Assembly (NCBI GenBank): GCA_004366215.1 | Contig: ML178773.1 | Span: 2,513 to 13,338 of the forward strand | DNA length: 10,826 nt | Origin: Actinomycetota bacterium | GTDB lineage: Bacteria; Actinomycetota; Acidimicrobiia; Acidimicrobiales; Acidimicrobiaceae | Reading direction: 5' to 3' | Shown: positions 1-7,487 of the stretch, piece after piece | Numbering within the stretch: position 1 is the first letter of the stretch | Layout of the letters: the number at the start of each line of letters is the position of its first letter | Translations under genes and position numbers: made by a program | The notes under the pieces: model-generated | The model's input: the letters and a program-made list of their open reading frames with translations, nothing else | Database searches by the model: none | What the model was told of the DNA's origin: nothing

Positions 1-365
1 GCTGCTTCTCCCGCTACGTGCGCTCGTCGGTGATCGACAACCTGCTCGAGGACTACGTCCGGACGGCTCGAGCGAAGGGCGCGTCGGAACGACGAGTCCT
101 GCTGCGGCACGTGCTGCGGAACTCTCTCACGGCGACGGTGACGATGATCGGCCTCACGCTGCCGTATACGGTGTCGGGCTCCTTGATCGTTGAAGCGCTC
201 TTTAACTTCCCGGGTGCTGGACTGCTGTTTTGGAACGCTGCTCAGACGCGCGACTTCATGGTGCTGCTCGGCATCGTGCTCGTGATCTCTCTGGCGACGA
301 TCGTCGGCAATCTCCTCGCTGATCTCGCCTACGGGTTACTCGATCCGCGGGTCCGGTACCGATGA
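1..365 (+). CDS. Peptide ABC transporter permease, DppB/OppB type (3' part only)
   Basis: This is an inner-membrane permease subunit of a Dpp/Opp-type importer for peptides or related solutes; it would pair with the DppC-like subunit that follows. The reading frame is open to the left edge (first full codon at position 3), so the start lies outside the window and only the last 120 residues are visible. The visible part begins in the cytoplasmic EAA loop (DYVRTARAKGASERRVLLRH, about visible residues 17-36), the coupling segment that docks on the ATPase and is diagnostic of the BPD_transp_1 family. Hydrophobic helices follow (TMIGLTLPYTVSGSLIVEAL; MVLLGIVLVISLATIVGNLL), and the usual family ending LADLAYGLLDPRVRYR closes the protein. 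Its TGA overlaps the ATG of the next gene (ATGA), which indicates translational coupling. Peptide is the family default; the actual substrate is not shown by the sequence. Confidence 0.93.
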   Translation, partial: CFSRYVRSSVIDNLLEDYVRTARAKGASERRVLLRHVLRNSLTATVTMIGLTLPYTVSGSLIVEALFNFPGAGLLFWNAAQTRDFMVLLGIVLVISLATIVGNLLADLAYGLLDPRVRYR

Positions 366-1243
366 CGACGACCGCTACCGTGACGGCGCAGTCGGTGCGT
401 CGTGGGGTTCGCTCGCGGGAGGGTGCGTTCGCTCGCTTCCGCTCGAACAAGCTCGCCGTCGTGGCGAGCGTCGTCCTCGTCGCGATCGCACTCTTCTGCT
501 TCGTCGGCCCGCTCGTCCACCCAGTGTCGAACGCAGCGAATCTGCTCGCAGCGAACGAGCCACCCTCCCAGGCGCACTGGCTCGGCACGACACCGAACGG
601 CCGCGACGTCCTGGGGCGACTCATGGTCGGTGGGCAGTCAACCCTGGAGCTCGGCGTCGCTGTCGGGGTGCTTGCGACAGGGTTTGGCCTGCTCTACGGC
701 ACGACCGCGGGTCTGGTGGGCGGAGCGCTCGACGCGGTGCTCATGCGCATCGTCGACGCGTTGCTGTCGATTCCGTTCCTGTTCTTTGTCATCCTGCTCG
801 CGTCGATCGTGCGGCCAACCCTCGGCTTGATCATCCTCGTGATCTCCGGAGTGAGCTGGTTGTCGACGGCGCGGCTCGTGCGAGCTGAGACGTTGCGGCT
901 GCGCACGCTCGACTACGTCGAGGCCTCGCAGGGCTTTGGGGCGCGCTCGTGGTGGATCCTCGTGCGTCACCTCGTGCCGAACGTCCTTGGCGTCCTCGTC
1001 GTCAACGGGACCCTCAAAGTCGCCGATGCGATCTTGACCTTCGCCTCGCTCGGCTACCTCGGCCTTGGCGTGCCACCGCCTGCGACGAACTGGGGCGCCA
1101 TCCTCTCTGCGGGCGTGAACAACTTCTTCGACGGCTACTGGTGGCAGCTGTGGCCGGCAGCGGTCCTCATCGTGCTCACCGTGCTCGCAGTGAACGTCCT
1201 CGGCGACGCCCTACGGGACGTCGTCGAGCGGAGGCTCCAGTGA
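362..1243 (+). CDS. Peptide ABC transporter permease, DppC/OppC type
   Basis: This is the second membrane subunit of the importer, 293 residues, a normal length for DppC. A short cytoplasmic N-terminus is followed by the first membrane helix (about 31-52, the OppC_N region). Next comes the hallmark LGTTPNGRDVLGR (74-86), a version of the family LGTDxxGRDxLSR motif. A multi-helix permease domain follows, with the EAA loop at about 185-207 (YVEASQGFGARSWWILVRHL) and the typical FASLGYLGLGVPPPATNWGA after it (about 228-246). The ATG at 362 overlaps the TGA of the upstream permease; no clear Shine-Dalgarno precedes it, so translation is probably coupled. The stop codon overlaps the GTG start of the flavoenzyme gene by four bases. 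Family and role are secure. The transported compound is unknown, although the flavoenzyme next door suggests an amine- or amino-acid-containing substrate (inference). Confidence 0.96.
   Translation: MTTTATVTAQSVRRGVRSREGAFARFRSNKLAVVASVVLVAIALFCFVGPLVHPVSNAANLLAANEPPSQAHWLGTTPNGRDVLGRLMVGGQSTLELGVAVGVLATGFGLLYGTTAGLVGGALDAVLMRIVDALLSIPFLFFVILLASIVRPTLGLIILVISGVSWLSTARLVRAETLRLRTLDYVEASQGFGARSWWILVRHLVPNVLGVLVVNGTLKVADAILTFASLGYLGLGVPPPATNWGAILSAGVNNFFDGYWWQLWPAAVLIVLTVLAVNVLGDALRDVVERRLQ
1230..1234 (+). promoter_or_regulatory. Ribosome-binding site deciding the GTG 1240 start
   Basis: GGAGG lies five bases before GTG 1240. The frame is open much further upstream (to about 949), but that stretch is the dppC gene in another frame. 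This site plus the GTGA overlap with the dppC stop makes GTG 1240 the likely start of the flavoenzyme. Confidence 0.7.
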
Positions 1244-2703
1244 GGACGGTCAAGGACGCGACGGGTGAGCTCGTCAGCGAGCTGTGGGAGCGACCCTCCC
1301 TGCTTCGGCTGGCTGATCGGGCGCTGGCGGGGGCGAGCGAGAGGCCTCTGTGGCTCGACGATCCGCGACGCCCCGCGCCGCACCCGCCACTCGAGGGGTC
1401 GCACGTCGCCGACCTCGTCGTCGTGGGTGGCGGCTTCCTTGGGCTCTGGAGCGCGTTGTTCGTCGCGGAGCAGCGACCCGGCTGGAACATCCTCCTCCTC
1501 GAGGGAGGACGGCTCGCTGGCGGCGCCTCGGGCCGCAACGGCGGGTTCTGTGAGGCGAGCCTCACCCACGGACTCGCGAACGGGCTCGCTCGCTGGCCGG
1601 ACGAGATCGGCCGTCTCGAGGCTCTCGGTGGCGAGAACCTCGACGAGTTGAGGACGTTCGTCCGTCGTCACGCTCCCGAGGCGGACCTCGTGGAGTCAGG
1701 CACGCTCGACGTCGCGCTCGCTCCCTGGCAGTTGGAGGAGCTCGCAGAGCTGGCCGACGTCGCGCCTCGTTTCGGCCACGACGCCGTCCTGCTCGACCGT
1801 GAGGCGCTCATGGGCGAGGTGCGCTCGCCGGCGTACCGAGGAGCGCTGTGGACTCGTAACCGGGCGGTCATGCTCAACCCTGCTCGTGTGGCCTGGAGCA
1901 TCGGCGCGGTCCTGGCATCGAAGGGTGTGCGTATCGCCGAGGGGACGGTGGTCGTGCGCCTCTCACGAGAGGGCCCCTTCGTCCGGCTCGAGACCGGATC
2001 GGGGGCTACGGTGCGGGCGCGAGCAGTGATCCTCGCGACCAACGCGGCACCGCCGCTCGTCAGAGCGGCTCGGTGGCGCTTCGTACCCGTCTACGACTAC
2101 GTGGTTGCCACTGAGCCACTCTCGCCGAGCCAACGCGCCTCCATCGGCTGGGAGCGCCGCCAGGGCATCTCTGACGCGGGCAACCAGTTTCACTACTACC
2201 ACCTCACCGACGACGGTCGGATCGTCTTCGGGGGCTACGACGCGGTCTACCACTTCGGATCGACCGCTCGGCCTCGGTGGGAAGGCAGATCGCCGACGCA
2301 CCGTCGCCTCGTCGCTCACCTCCTTGCGACCTTTCCGGCCCTCGAAGGCGTTCGCATCACGCACGCGTGGGGAGGAGCGATCGACACGTCGAGTCGTTTC
2401 GTGGCCTCCGTGCACCGTGCCTACGGCGGTCGGGTCCACTACGCCGTGGGCTTCACCGGCCTCGGCGTCGGTGCGACCCGATTCTACGCGAAGATCCTCG
2501 CAGGGCGGGTGCTCAACGAGCCGCACCCTGCTGAGGGCTTAGGGATCGTTCGGGACGGTCCGGTGCCCTTCCCTCCTGAGCCGCTCCGGTGGTCCGTCAT
2601 CGAGCTGACTCGCTGGTCTCTGGCCGGAGCCGATCGGCGCGGCGGCCGTCGCAACGCGTGGTTACGACTGTTGGACCGCTTCGGCGTGGGGTTTGACTCC
2701 TAG
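1240..2703 (+). CDS. FAD-dependent amine/amino-acid oxidoreductase (DAO superfamily)
   Basis: This is a 487-residue flavoprotein of the D-amino-acid oxidase/glycine oxidase superfamily, which oxidises C-N bonds of amines or N-substituted amino acids. The N-terminal Rossmann fold shows the dinucleotide motif VVGGGFLGLW (about 61-70), with an acidic residue ending the second strand (LLLEGG, E88). The GASGRNGGF segment (about 95-103) is typical of the PuuB-like/ordL branch. TEPL (about 291-294) and the C-terminal FAD-contacting segment YAVGFTGLGVGATRFYAKIL (about 401-420) complete the domain. The tail FPPEPLRW...LDRFGVGFDS resembles actinobacterial relatives known to me. No signal peptide is seen, so the protein is cytoplasmic. 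The start overlaps the dppC stop and the gene is followed 12 bases later by the transporter ATPase, so it belongs to the transporter operon. The substrate cannot be told from sequence; a polyamine, a sarcosine-like compound or an imported conjugate are all possible. Confidence 0.9.
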   Translation: MRTVKDATGELVSELWERPSLLRLADRALAGASERPLWLDDPRRPAPHPPLEGSHVADLVVVGGGFLGLWSALFVAEQRPGWNILLLEGGRLAGGASGRNGGFCEASLTHGLANGLARWPDEIGRLEALGGENLDELRTFVRRHAPEADLVESGTLDVALAPWQLEELAELADVAPRFGHDAVLLDREALMGEVRSPAYRGALWTRNRAVMLNPARVAWSIGAVLASKGVRIAEGTVVVRLSREGPFVRLETGSGATVRARAVILATNAAPPLVRAARWRFVPVYDYVVATEPLSPSQRASIGWERRQGISDAGNQFHYYHLTDDGRIVFGGYDAVYHFGSTARPRWEGRSPTHRRLVAHLLATFPALEGVRITHAWGGAIDTSSRFVASVHRAYGGRVHYAVGFTGLGVGATRFYAKILAGRVLNEPHPAEGLGIVRDGPVPFPPEPLRWSVIELTRWSLAGADRRGGRRNAWLRLLDRFGVGFDS

Positions 2704-2710
2704 AGAGGGG
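2704..2710 (+). promoter_or_regulatory. Ribosome-binding site of the fused ATPase gene
   Basis: AGAGGGG directly follows the TAG of the flavoenzyme gene and lies five bases before GTG 2716. A second GTG at 2714 is out of frame. The site therefore supports GTG 2716 as the start and re-initiation within the same transcript. Confidence 0.6.
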
Positions 2711-2715
2711 ATCGT

Positions 2716-4776
2716 GTGAGCGAGGACGTGGTGCTGCGCGTGGCAGACCTGACGACGGAGCTGGCACGTCAAGGTCAGCGGCTCCCAGTCGTGGACGGCG
2801 TGAGCTTCTCGGTTGCGCAGGGCGAAACCGTCGGCATCGTGGGTGAGTCAGGGTCGGGCAAGACGGTGTCGGCACTGAGCGTACTCGGCCTCTTGCCCCC
2901 TTCGATGCGGATCGTCAGAGGATCGGTGCGCCTCGGCGACGAGGAGCTGGTTGGCGCCTCACCGCACCGCCTACGCCAGCTTCGCGGCGCGGCGATTGGG
3001 ATGATCTTCCAGGATCCGCTGAGCTCCCTCAACCCATCGAAGACGATCGGATGGCAGGTCGCGGAGCCGCTTCGGATCCACCAGAAGCTCCCAAAGGCTG
3101 AGGCTCGCAGACGAGCGCAGGAACTCTTAGAGCTCGTCGGCATCCCGAGTCCGCGCGAGCGCCTCGACGACTACCCGCACCAGCTCTCAGGCGGCATGCG
3201 TCAGCGAGTCATGATCGCGATCGCCCTGGCGTGCGGCCCGAGGCTCGTCATCGCAGATGAGCCGACAACAGCGCTCGACGTCACGATCCAGGAGCAGATT
3301 CTCGGGTTGCTCACCGAGCTGCAGGGCCGTCTCGGCACCGCCATGGTGCTCGTGACGCACGACCTTGGGGTGATCGCCGGACGAACAGACCGCGTGCTCG
3401 TGATGTACGCCGGACGGGTCGTCGAGTCGGCTCCGACGGTGGAGCTCTTCCACGCGATGCGCCACCCCTACACTCAGGCGCTCCTCGCCTCGATCCCAAC
3501 GATCGGTGCGCCGCGCTCAGAGCGCCTTCCTTCGATCCCCGGGACGCCACCTCCGCTCGGAGGGGCCGGCATCGGGTGTGCGTTCGCCGCACGATGTGCC
3601 CGAGCTGACAGCGTGTGCTACGAGCAGGTACCGCCCCTGCGCGGGACCGACGGCCACAGCGTCGCCTGTTGGCACCCGATCGACGGGCCGCGGCTCCGGG
3701 TGGCGGGAGTGGCGACCGGTTCGGACGCCGCGCTCGAGGCAGAGCGCACGCCACTCGTCGAGGTGGTCGGCCTACGCAAGGACTTTGAGGTGACGAGCAG
3801 CGTGACGCGGCGACGAATCGGCACGGTCCGTGCGGTCGTGGACGTCGACCTTGCCGTTGGACGAGGCGAGACGCTCGGGTTGGTTGGGGAGTCCGGATGT
3901 GGCAAGACCACCCTTGGTCGAATGATCGCTGGTCTCGAGCGACCATCGGCCGGCGCTATCCGCTTCGACGGCGTCGACATCGTACACCTTCGAGGGCGAG
4001 AGCGGCGTCGCGTCCACCGGCGGGTGCAGCTCATGTTCCAGGATCCCTTCGCGTCGCTCGATCCGAGGATGAGCGTCGAGAGCATCCTGCGGGAGCCGCT
4101 GCGCGTCCAGGGGCTTGCCTGCGCTCGCTCGCGGCTCGAGCAGCTCCTCGACCAGGTCGGCTTACCCTCCGACGCCCTCGATCGCTACCCTCATGAGTTC
4201 TCAGGGGGGCAGCGACAACGCCTTGGGCTGGCACGCGCGCTCGTCCTCGAGCCGGAGCTGATCGTGGCCGACGAGCCGGTCTCAGCACTCGACGTCTCGA
4301 TTCGCTCGCAGATCCTCAACCTCATGCGCGATACGCAGCGCACGCGGGGGCTGAGCTACCTCGTCATCAGCCACGATCTGTCCGTCGTGAGCTACCTCGC
4401 GGATCGGGTGGGGGTCATGTACCTCGGTCGCATCGTCGAGCTCGGTCCAACCGCCTCTGTCATCGAGACGCCAGCGCACCCGTACACGCGTGGGTTGCTC
4501 CGGTCTGTCCCGCTGCCGGATCCGCAGCGTGAGTCAGCCAAGCGTCGCATGGGTGCGATCCTCCAAGGTGAACTCCCCTCGGCGCTGCGCCCCCCGACTG
4601 GCTGCGCTTTCCACCCTCGGTGCCCTTTTGCCACCGAGCAGTGTCGCGCAGAGGTTCCGGCTCCTCGGCAGCTTCTGCCTGGTCACCTCGTCGCGTGCCA
4701 CCGCGCCGAGGATGTGCTCCACGAGCCCTGGTCGCTCGCGAGCGTCGGGCAGACGGCGAACCTGCCGAACTCGTAG
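2716..4776 (+). CDS. Peptide ABC transporter, fused DppD-DppF ATP-binding protein
   Basis: A 686-residue protein with two complete ABC ATPase halves powers the importer from the cytoplasmic side. Half 1 has Walker A GESGSGKT (43-50), Q-loop FQD (98-100), signature LSGGMRQR (157-164), Walker B LVIADE (177-182) and switch His 215. Half 2 has GESGCGKT (391-398), FQD (441-443), FSGGQRQR (495-502), LIVADE (515-520) and His 553. All catalytic motifs are intact in both halves. Each half ends in an oligopeptide-transporter C-terminal domain with an HPYTxxLL element and four cysteines (288, 294, 301, 318 and 630, 636, 643, 661). In mycobacterial Opp ATPases this kind of cysteine set is reported to hold an iron-sulfur cluster. 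Dpp/Opp systems usually encode the halves separately; fused forms such as GsiA and YejF are known. It is the last gene of the operon, converging on the methyltransferase gene. Confidence 0.96.
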   Translation: MSEDVVLRVADLTTELARQGQRLPVVDGVSFSVAQGETVGIVGESGSGKTVSALSVLGLLPPSMRIVRGSVRLGDEELVGASPHRLRQLRGAAIGMIFQDPLSSLNPSKTIGWQVAEPLRIHQKLPKAEARRRAQELLELVGIPSPRERLDDYPHQLSGGMRQRVMIAIALACGPRLVIADEPTTALDVTIQEQILGLLTELQGRLGTAMVLVTHDLGVIAGRTDRVLVMYAGRVVESAPTVELFHAMRHPYTQALLASIPTIGAPRSERLPSIPGTPPPLGGAGIGCAFAARCARADSVCYEQVPPLRGTDGHSVACWHPIDGPRLRVAGVATGSDAALEAERTPLVEVVGLRKDFEVTSSVTRRRIGTVRAVVDVDLAVGRGETLGLVGESGCGKTTLGRMIAGLERPSAGAIRFDGVDIVHLRGRERRRVHRRVQLMFQDPFASLDPRMSVESILREPLRVQGLACARSRLEQLLDQVGLPSDALDRYPHEFSGGQRQRLGLARALVLEPELIVADEPVSALDVSIRSQILNLMRDTQRTRGLSYLVISHDLSVVSYLADRVGVMYLGRIVELGPTASVIETPAHPYTRGLLRSVPLPDPQRESAKRRMGAILQGELPSALRPPTGCAFHPRCPFATEQCRAEVPAPRQLLPGHLVACHRAEDVLHEPWSLASVGQTANLPNS

Positions 4777-4808
4777 TGTCGCCGCGATTGGCAGTCCGGA
4801 TGTGCTCC

Positions 4809-5726
4809 TCAGGCGCGAGCGTGACGCAACGCCCAGCACGCGATCGCCGCAGCGGTAGCGACGTTGAGGGAGTCGACGCGGGGATCGAGAGGAATGCTGA
4901 GCACGACATCGCAGGCGTCGACCGCAGCGTCTGAGAGCCCGGTACCCTCTGTGCCGACGAGGAGCGCGACGGGCGCGTCAGGGGTGCCGGGCGCGTCAGC
5001 GAGGACGTCGGCTCGGGTTAGCTCGAGGTGCGTGAGGCCGCGCTGCTCGAAGCGGCGTGCGCTTGCTGGCGTGACGAGAGCGACGCGCATGAAGCCGTGA
5101 GCTCCGAGGGTGGCAAGGGCCTCCGGCCATGGGTGGAGCCGGCTGACGCTGAGGTGGAAGAGGTGGCCGCTTGAGACTCGGACGGTGCGGCGATTCCACG
5201 GATCGGCAGTCGTCGGGTCGAGGAGGAGGCCGCCGCAGCTGAAGGCTGCCGCGGTGCGGATGAGGGCCCCGAGATTCTCGAGGTCGCAGATCCCCTCGGC
5301 CACGAGGAGGCAGCGGCTGCGTCGCCCGGCATCGAGCACAGCGCTGAGCGTGGGAGCCGGTGGTACGCGCGCCGCCGCCACAACCCCCCGGTGGAGGTCG
5401 AAGCCGACGATCGCCCGGAGGAGAGGACGCTCGACGACGAGCACCTCAGCACCTCGAGCCGTCGCGAGTGTGACGATGTCACGTGCCAGGCGCGCCTGGT
5501 GGTCGTCCATGAGCACCGACTGAACATCGCACGACGACGCGAGCAGTGTTCGCACAGCGACGCGGCCCTCGACGATGACGAGCTCCCCGTCCCGATCAGC
5601 TCGGCGCGCGCTCGCGCCGCGCAGGTCTCGAAAGGGCGCGAGCCGGGGATCGGTGAGGGTGACGATCGGTACGAGGCTCTCGGCCGGCCTCGACCTGCGG
5701 ATGGGATCGGGCGTGTCGTCACTCAC
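4809..5726 (-). CDS. TrmH/SpoU-family RNA 2'-O-methyltransferase
   Basis: This 305-residue SPOUT-class enzyme is predicted to transfer a methyl group from S-adenosylmethionine to a ribose 2'-OH in rRNA or tRNA. The N-terminal part (about 25-125) looks like the substrate-binding domain of the rRNA-type subfamily (DPRLAPFRDLR ... ELVIVEGRVAVRTLL). The C-terminal trefoil-knot domain carries the three family motifs. Motif 1 is ENLGALIRTAAAF (150-162) with the conserved Asn and Arg 157, motif 2 is LLVGTEGTGL (255-264), and motif 3 is IPLDPRVDSLNVATAAAIA (278-296). The GTG start at 5726 overlaps the TGA of the upstream CHAD gene (GTGA). No Shine-Dalgarno is obvious, so coupled translation is likely. 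The target nucleotide is not predictable from sequence. Its end is 32 bases from the convergent transporter gene, with no hairpin terminator visible between. Confidence 0.92.
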   Translation of the reverse strand: MSDDTPDPIRRSRPAESLVPIVTLTDPRLAPFRDLRGASARRADRDGELVIVEGRVAVRTLLASSCDVQSVLMDDHQARLARDIVTLATARGAEVLVVERPLLRAIVGFDLHRGVVAAARVPPAPTLSAVLDAGRRSRCLLVAEGICDLENLGALIRTAAAFSCGGLLLDPTTADPWNRRTVRVSSGHLFHLSVSRLHPWPEALATLGAHGFMRVALVTPASARRFEQRGLTHLELTRADVLADAPGTPDAPVALLVGTEGTGLSDAAVDACDVVLSIPLDPRVDSLNVATAAAIACWALRHARA

Positions 5727-6598
5727 GAGGGTCGGTGGCTCGGCGGAGCGACGGACGGGCTCGCGACGCTCGCGCGTTCGTCATGAGCGCAGCGAACGCG
5801 TAGGGCTGTGAGCAGCGCACCGAGGTCGCGGTCGAGGTCGTGAGCCAGGCTCTCCCAGCCGCGCGCGAGTCGCAGCGCGTCTCGCGCTGCGCGCTGGGAG
5901 GCTGAGCGTGTGAAGGAGTGGGCGAGGGCGACGACGATGACGTCGTGGGCTTGGCCAAGGTGAGTGCTGAGGCGTTGCGCGGAGCGCCGGAGGCGAGCCG
6001 AGGTCGCCGGCGCGAGCGGCTCGACGACGAGCGTGCCGAGGCGAAGCTCGCGCGCGACCCGTCGGAGTCGGTGGAGCTCCGTAATGGTCGCACGCGTGGT
6101 GGCGCGCTCGAGCGCGCGTTCCCAACGGGACCAAAGGAGCCCGAGGCGCAGCGTGGAGGGGCCCCTAGCCGGTAGCTCCCAGCTCGCAAGGCGTTGAGCG
6201 AGCTCCCACGCGGGCACACTGAGGCCCTCCGCTGCACGACGACGCGCTTCAGCGAGCTCGTCTGCCCAGCCACGCAGGGCTGCAACGTCGAGGTCTCGGA
6301 CGGCGGCGAGGTGCTTTCCGAGGTCGCGACGAAGCGTCGTCCACGCTCGAGGTGGTCCGTACGAGGGCACGAGCAGCTCGACAACGGCGAGGGTGCGAAG
6401 AGCGACTCTGGCACCGTGGACGGCGTCGACGTCGGCCGTCTCGGCCACCCGAGCGATCGCTGCGCGAACGGTCGCGACGAGGTCGACGACCTGCTCGCGC
6501 ACGGTGAGGGACGCAGCCTCCGAGAGCTCGACGTCCGTCCTGCTGGCTATCTCACGACGGCGTTGCCCGTGGTCTCGGCCTCGTCGCGGTTTGGGCAT
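5723..6598 (-). CDS. CHAD-domain protein (putative polyphosphate-binding)
   Basis: This is a 291-residue, all-helical, arginine-rich protein. CHAD domains are helical bundles lined with conserved His and basic residues that bind inorganic polyphosphate and localise to polyP granules. Visible hallmarks are VHGARVALRTLAV (60-72, with H61, R64 and R68), LGKHLAAVRDLDV (93-105), the second-repeat LHRLRRVARELR (175-186) and LGQAHDVIV (214-222). These correspond to the two pseudo-symmetric halves of the domain. The first signature is slightly degenerate (RT where RR is usual). There is no CYTH phosphatase domain on the same protein or in the window, although the two are often associated. The ATG at 6598 lies nine bases after the stop of the HAD gene, with a weak GAGG seven bases upstream. 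The 3' end overlaps the methyltransferase start by four bases. Family call good; polyP binding is inferred from the family. Confidence 0.82.
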   Translation of the reverse strand: MPKPRRGRDHGQRRREIASRTDVELSEAASLTVREQVVDLVATVRAAIARVAETADVDAVHGARVALRTLAVVELLVPSYGPPRAWTTLRRDLGKHLAAVRDLDVAALRGWADELAEARRRAAEGLSVPAWELAQRLASWELPARGPSTLRLGLLWSRWERALERATTRATITELHRLRRVARELRLGTLVVEPLAPATSARLRRSAQRLSTHLGQAHDVIVVALAHSFTRSASQRAARDALRLARGWESLAHDLDRDLGALLTALRVRCAHDERASVASPSVAPPSHRPS

Positions 6599-6607
6599 CG
6601 GAGCGCC

Positions 6608-7384
6608 TCACGAGAGCTTGGGCTCGCGCTCGATCACGTTGGCGACGAGGTGTCGCAGCGTCGGGGCCTCGATGGCTACGTCGATGCCGGCTTGGGCTGG
6701 CTCAGCGACGCCTGAACGTACGAGGGCGAACGGGACACCGAGCGCAGCGGCGAAGGCTCCATCGGTGCTCAAGCGATCCCCGACCATGAGCGTGTCGCCT
6801 GGCAGGACGTGCGAGGAGGCGAGCTCGACCATCGGCCAATCTGGCTTGCCGCAGTAGGTTGGCTCGACGGCCGTCGCCGCGACGAGGCTTGCGACGAGCG
6901 CGCCAGTTCCAGGGACGATGAGCCGCTCGAGCGGGTAGGTCGCGTCACGATTCGTCGCGAAGAAGCGCGCGCCGCTGCGGATCGCGACGCACGCGCGGGC
7001 GAGGAGGTCCCAGGTCAGACCGCGGTGCCAACCCATGACCACCGCGTCGAGCCCCTCAGCGTCTTCGAGCTCGTTGGGGGTGACGAGCTCGTTGCCCTTC
7101 GCGACCTCAGAGCGCAAGCCCTCTTCACCGATGGCGAAGACGCGTTGGGAGGCACCGAGGGCGAGGCGCGCCGCCATCGCAGACGTGAGCACCTCCTCGA
7201 CGCTCGCCTCAATGCCGAACGACGCGAGCTTTGCGACGTAGTCCTGGGCGCTCAAGGTGGAGTTGTTCGTGACGAAGCGGACCGAGTCCCCACGCGCGCG
7301 CAGCTGCGCGAGCGCGAGGTCGGTACCCTCGACCAACGTGGTCGCCCGCCACACCACGCCGTCGAGGTCGATGAGCCAGCGCAT
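6608..7384 (-). CDS. HAD-IIA hydrolase (NagD-type sugar/nucleotide phosphatase)
   Basis: This 258-residue cytoplasmic phosphatase of the haloacid dehalogenase superfamily has the class IIA cap. Catalytic motif I is LIDLDGVVW (4-12; D6 nucleophile, D8 acid/base), motif II is FVTNNST (37-43), motif III is Lys 180 in GKPDW, and motif IV is MVGDRLSTDGAFAA (200-213; D203 and D208 for Mg2+). Length and motif order match NagD/phosphoglycolate-phosphatase-like proteins. The substrate is not predictable. An AAAGGAGG site sits immediately before tandem ATG codons at 7387 and 7384. I choose 7384 because it leaves three bases after the site and puts the catalytic Asp at the usual distance from the N-terminus. 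The frame remains open to 7474, but that part lies upstream of the site and is probably untranslated. It is the first gene of a HAD-CHAD-TrmH unit and is divergent from fbaB. Confidence 0.92.
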   Translation of the reverse strand: MRWLIDLDGVVWRATTLVEGTDLALAQLRARGDSVRFVTNNSTLSAQDYVAKLASFGIEASVEEVLTSAMAARLALGASQRVFAIGEEGLRSEVAKGNELVTPNELEDAEGLDAVVMGWHRGLTWDLLARACVAIRSGARFFATNRDATYPLERLIVPGTGALVASLVAATAVEPTYCGKPDWPMVELASSHVLPGDTLMVGDRLSTDGAFAAALGVPFALVRSGVAEPAQAGIDVAIEAPTLRHLVANVIEREPKLS

Positions 7385-7387
7385 CAT

Positions 7388-7395
7388 CCTCCTTT
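7388..7395 (-). promoter_or_regulatory. Strong ribosome-binding site of the HAD gene
   Basis: On the minus strand AAAGGAGG runs directly into ATGATG. It is the best match to the anti-Shine-Dalgarno in the window and rules out the in-frame start codon further upstream at 7474. Spacing is zero to the first ATG and three to the second, both shorter than usual. Confidence 0.75.
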
Positions 7396-7477
7396 GTGCC
7401 GACACGAGGTGCGTACCTGACGCTCGCGCTTCGAGAACTTCCGGCCTTGGCAGGCTAGCATGACCCGGGCGCAAGAA
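7396..7477. promoter_or_regulatory. Divergent control region between the HAD gene and fbaB
   Basis: This short gap must hold the promoters for both divergent genes. A palindromic GCTAGC at 7455-7460 provides overlapping TANNNT-type -10 candidates on both strands: TAGCAT at 7456-7461 for fbaB, about 27 bases before its GTG, and TAGCCT on the minus strand. I find no convincing -35 box at 17-base spacing for either. No riboswitch-like fold was recognised. The region assignment is firm from gene layout; the exact promoter elements are guesses. Confidence 0.35.
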
Positions 7478-7483
7478 GGGAGG
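7478..7483 (+). promoter_or_regulatory. Ribosome-binding site of fbaB
   Basis: GGGAGG lies four bases before GTG 7488. It selects this GTG as the start and gives a protein of 350 residues, exactly the length of E. coli FbaB. Confidence 0.7.
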
Positions 7484-7487
7484 TGTC

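Noticed and set aside
949..1239. N-terminal extension of the flavoenzyme frame upstream of GTG 1240
   Set aside because: It overlaps the conserved C-terminal half of dppC in another frame, and GGAGG plus the GTGA overlap define the start at 1240.
4777..4808. Search for a terminator between the convergent transporter ATPase and methyltransferase genes
   Set aside because: No inverted repeat or T-tract is visible in the 32-base gap.
5719..6414. Long arginine/serine-rich open frame in another register within the CHAD gene
   Set aside because: Its composition is that of a shifted frame, while the CHAD frame carries recognisable motifs and overlaps the next start properly.
7385..7474. N-terminal extension of the HAD hydrolase by about 30 residues
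   Set aside because: The extension lies upstream of the AAAGGAGG site, would cover the divergent promoter region, and pushes the catalytic Asp away from its usual position near the N-terminus.
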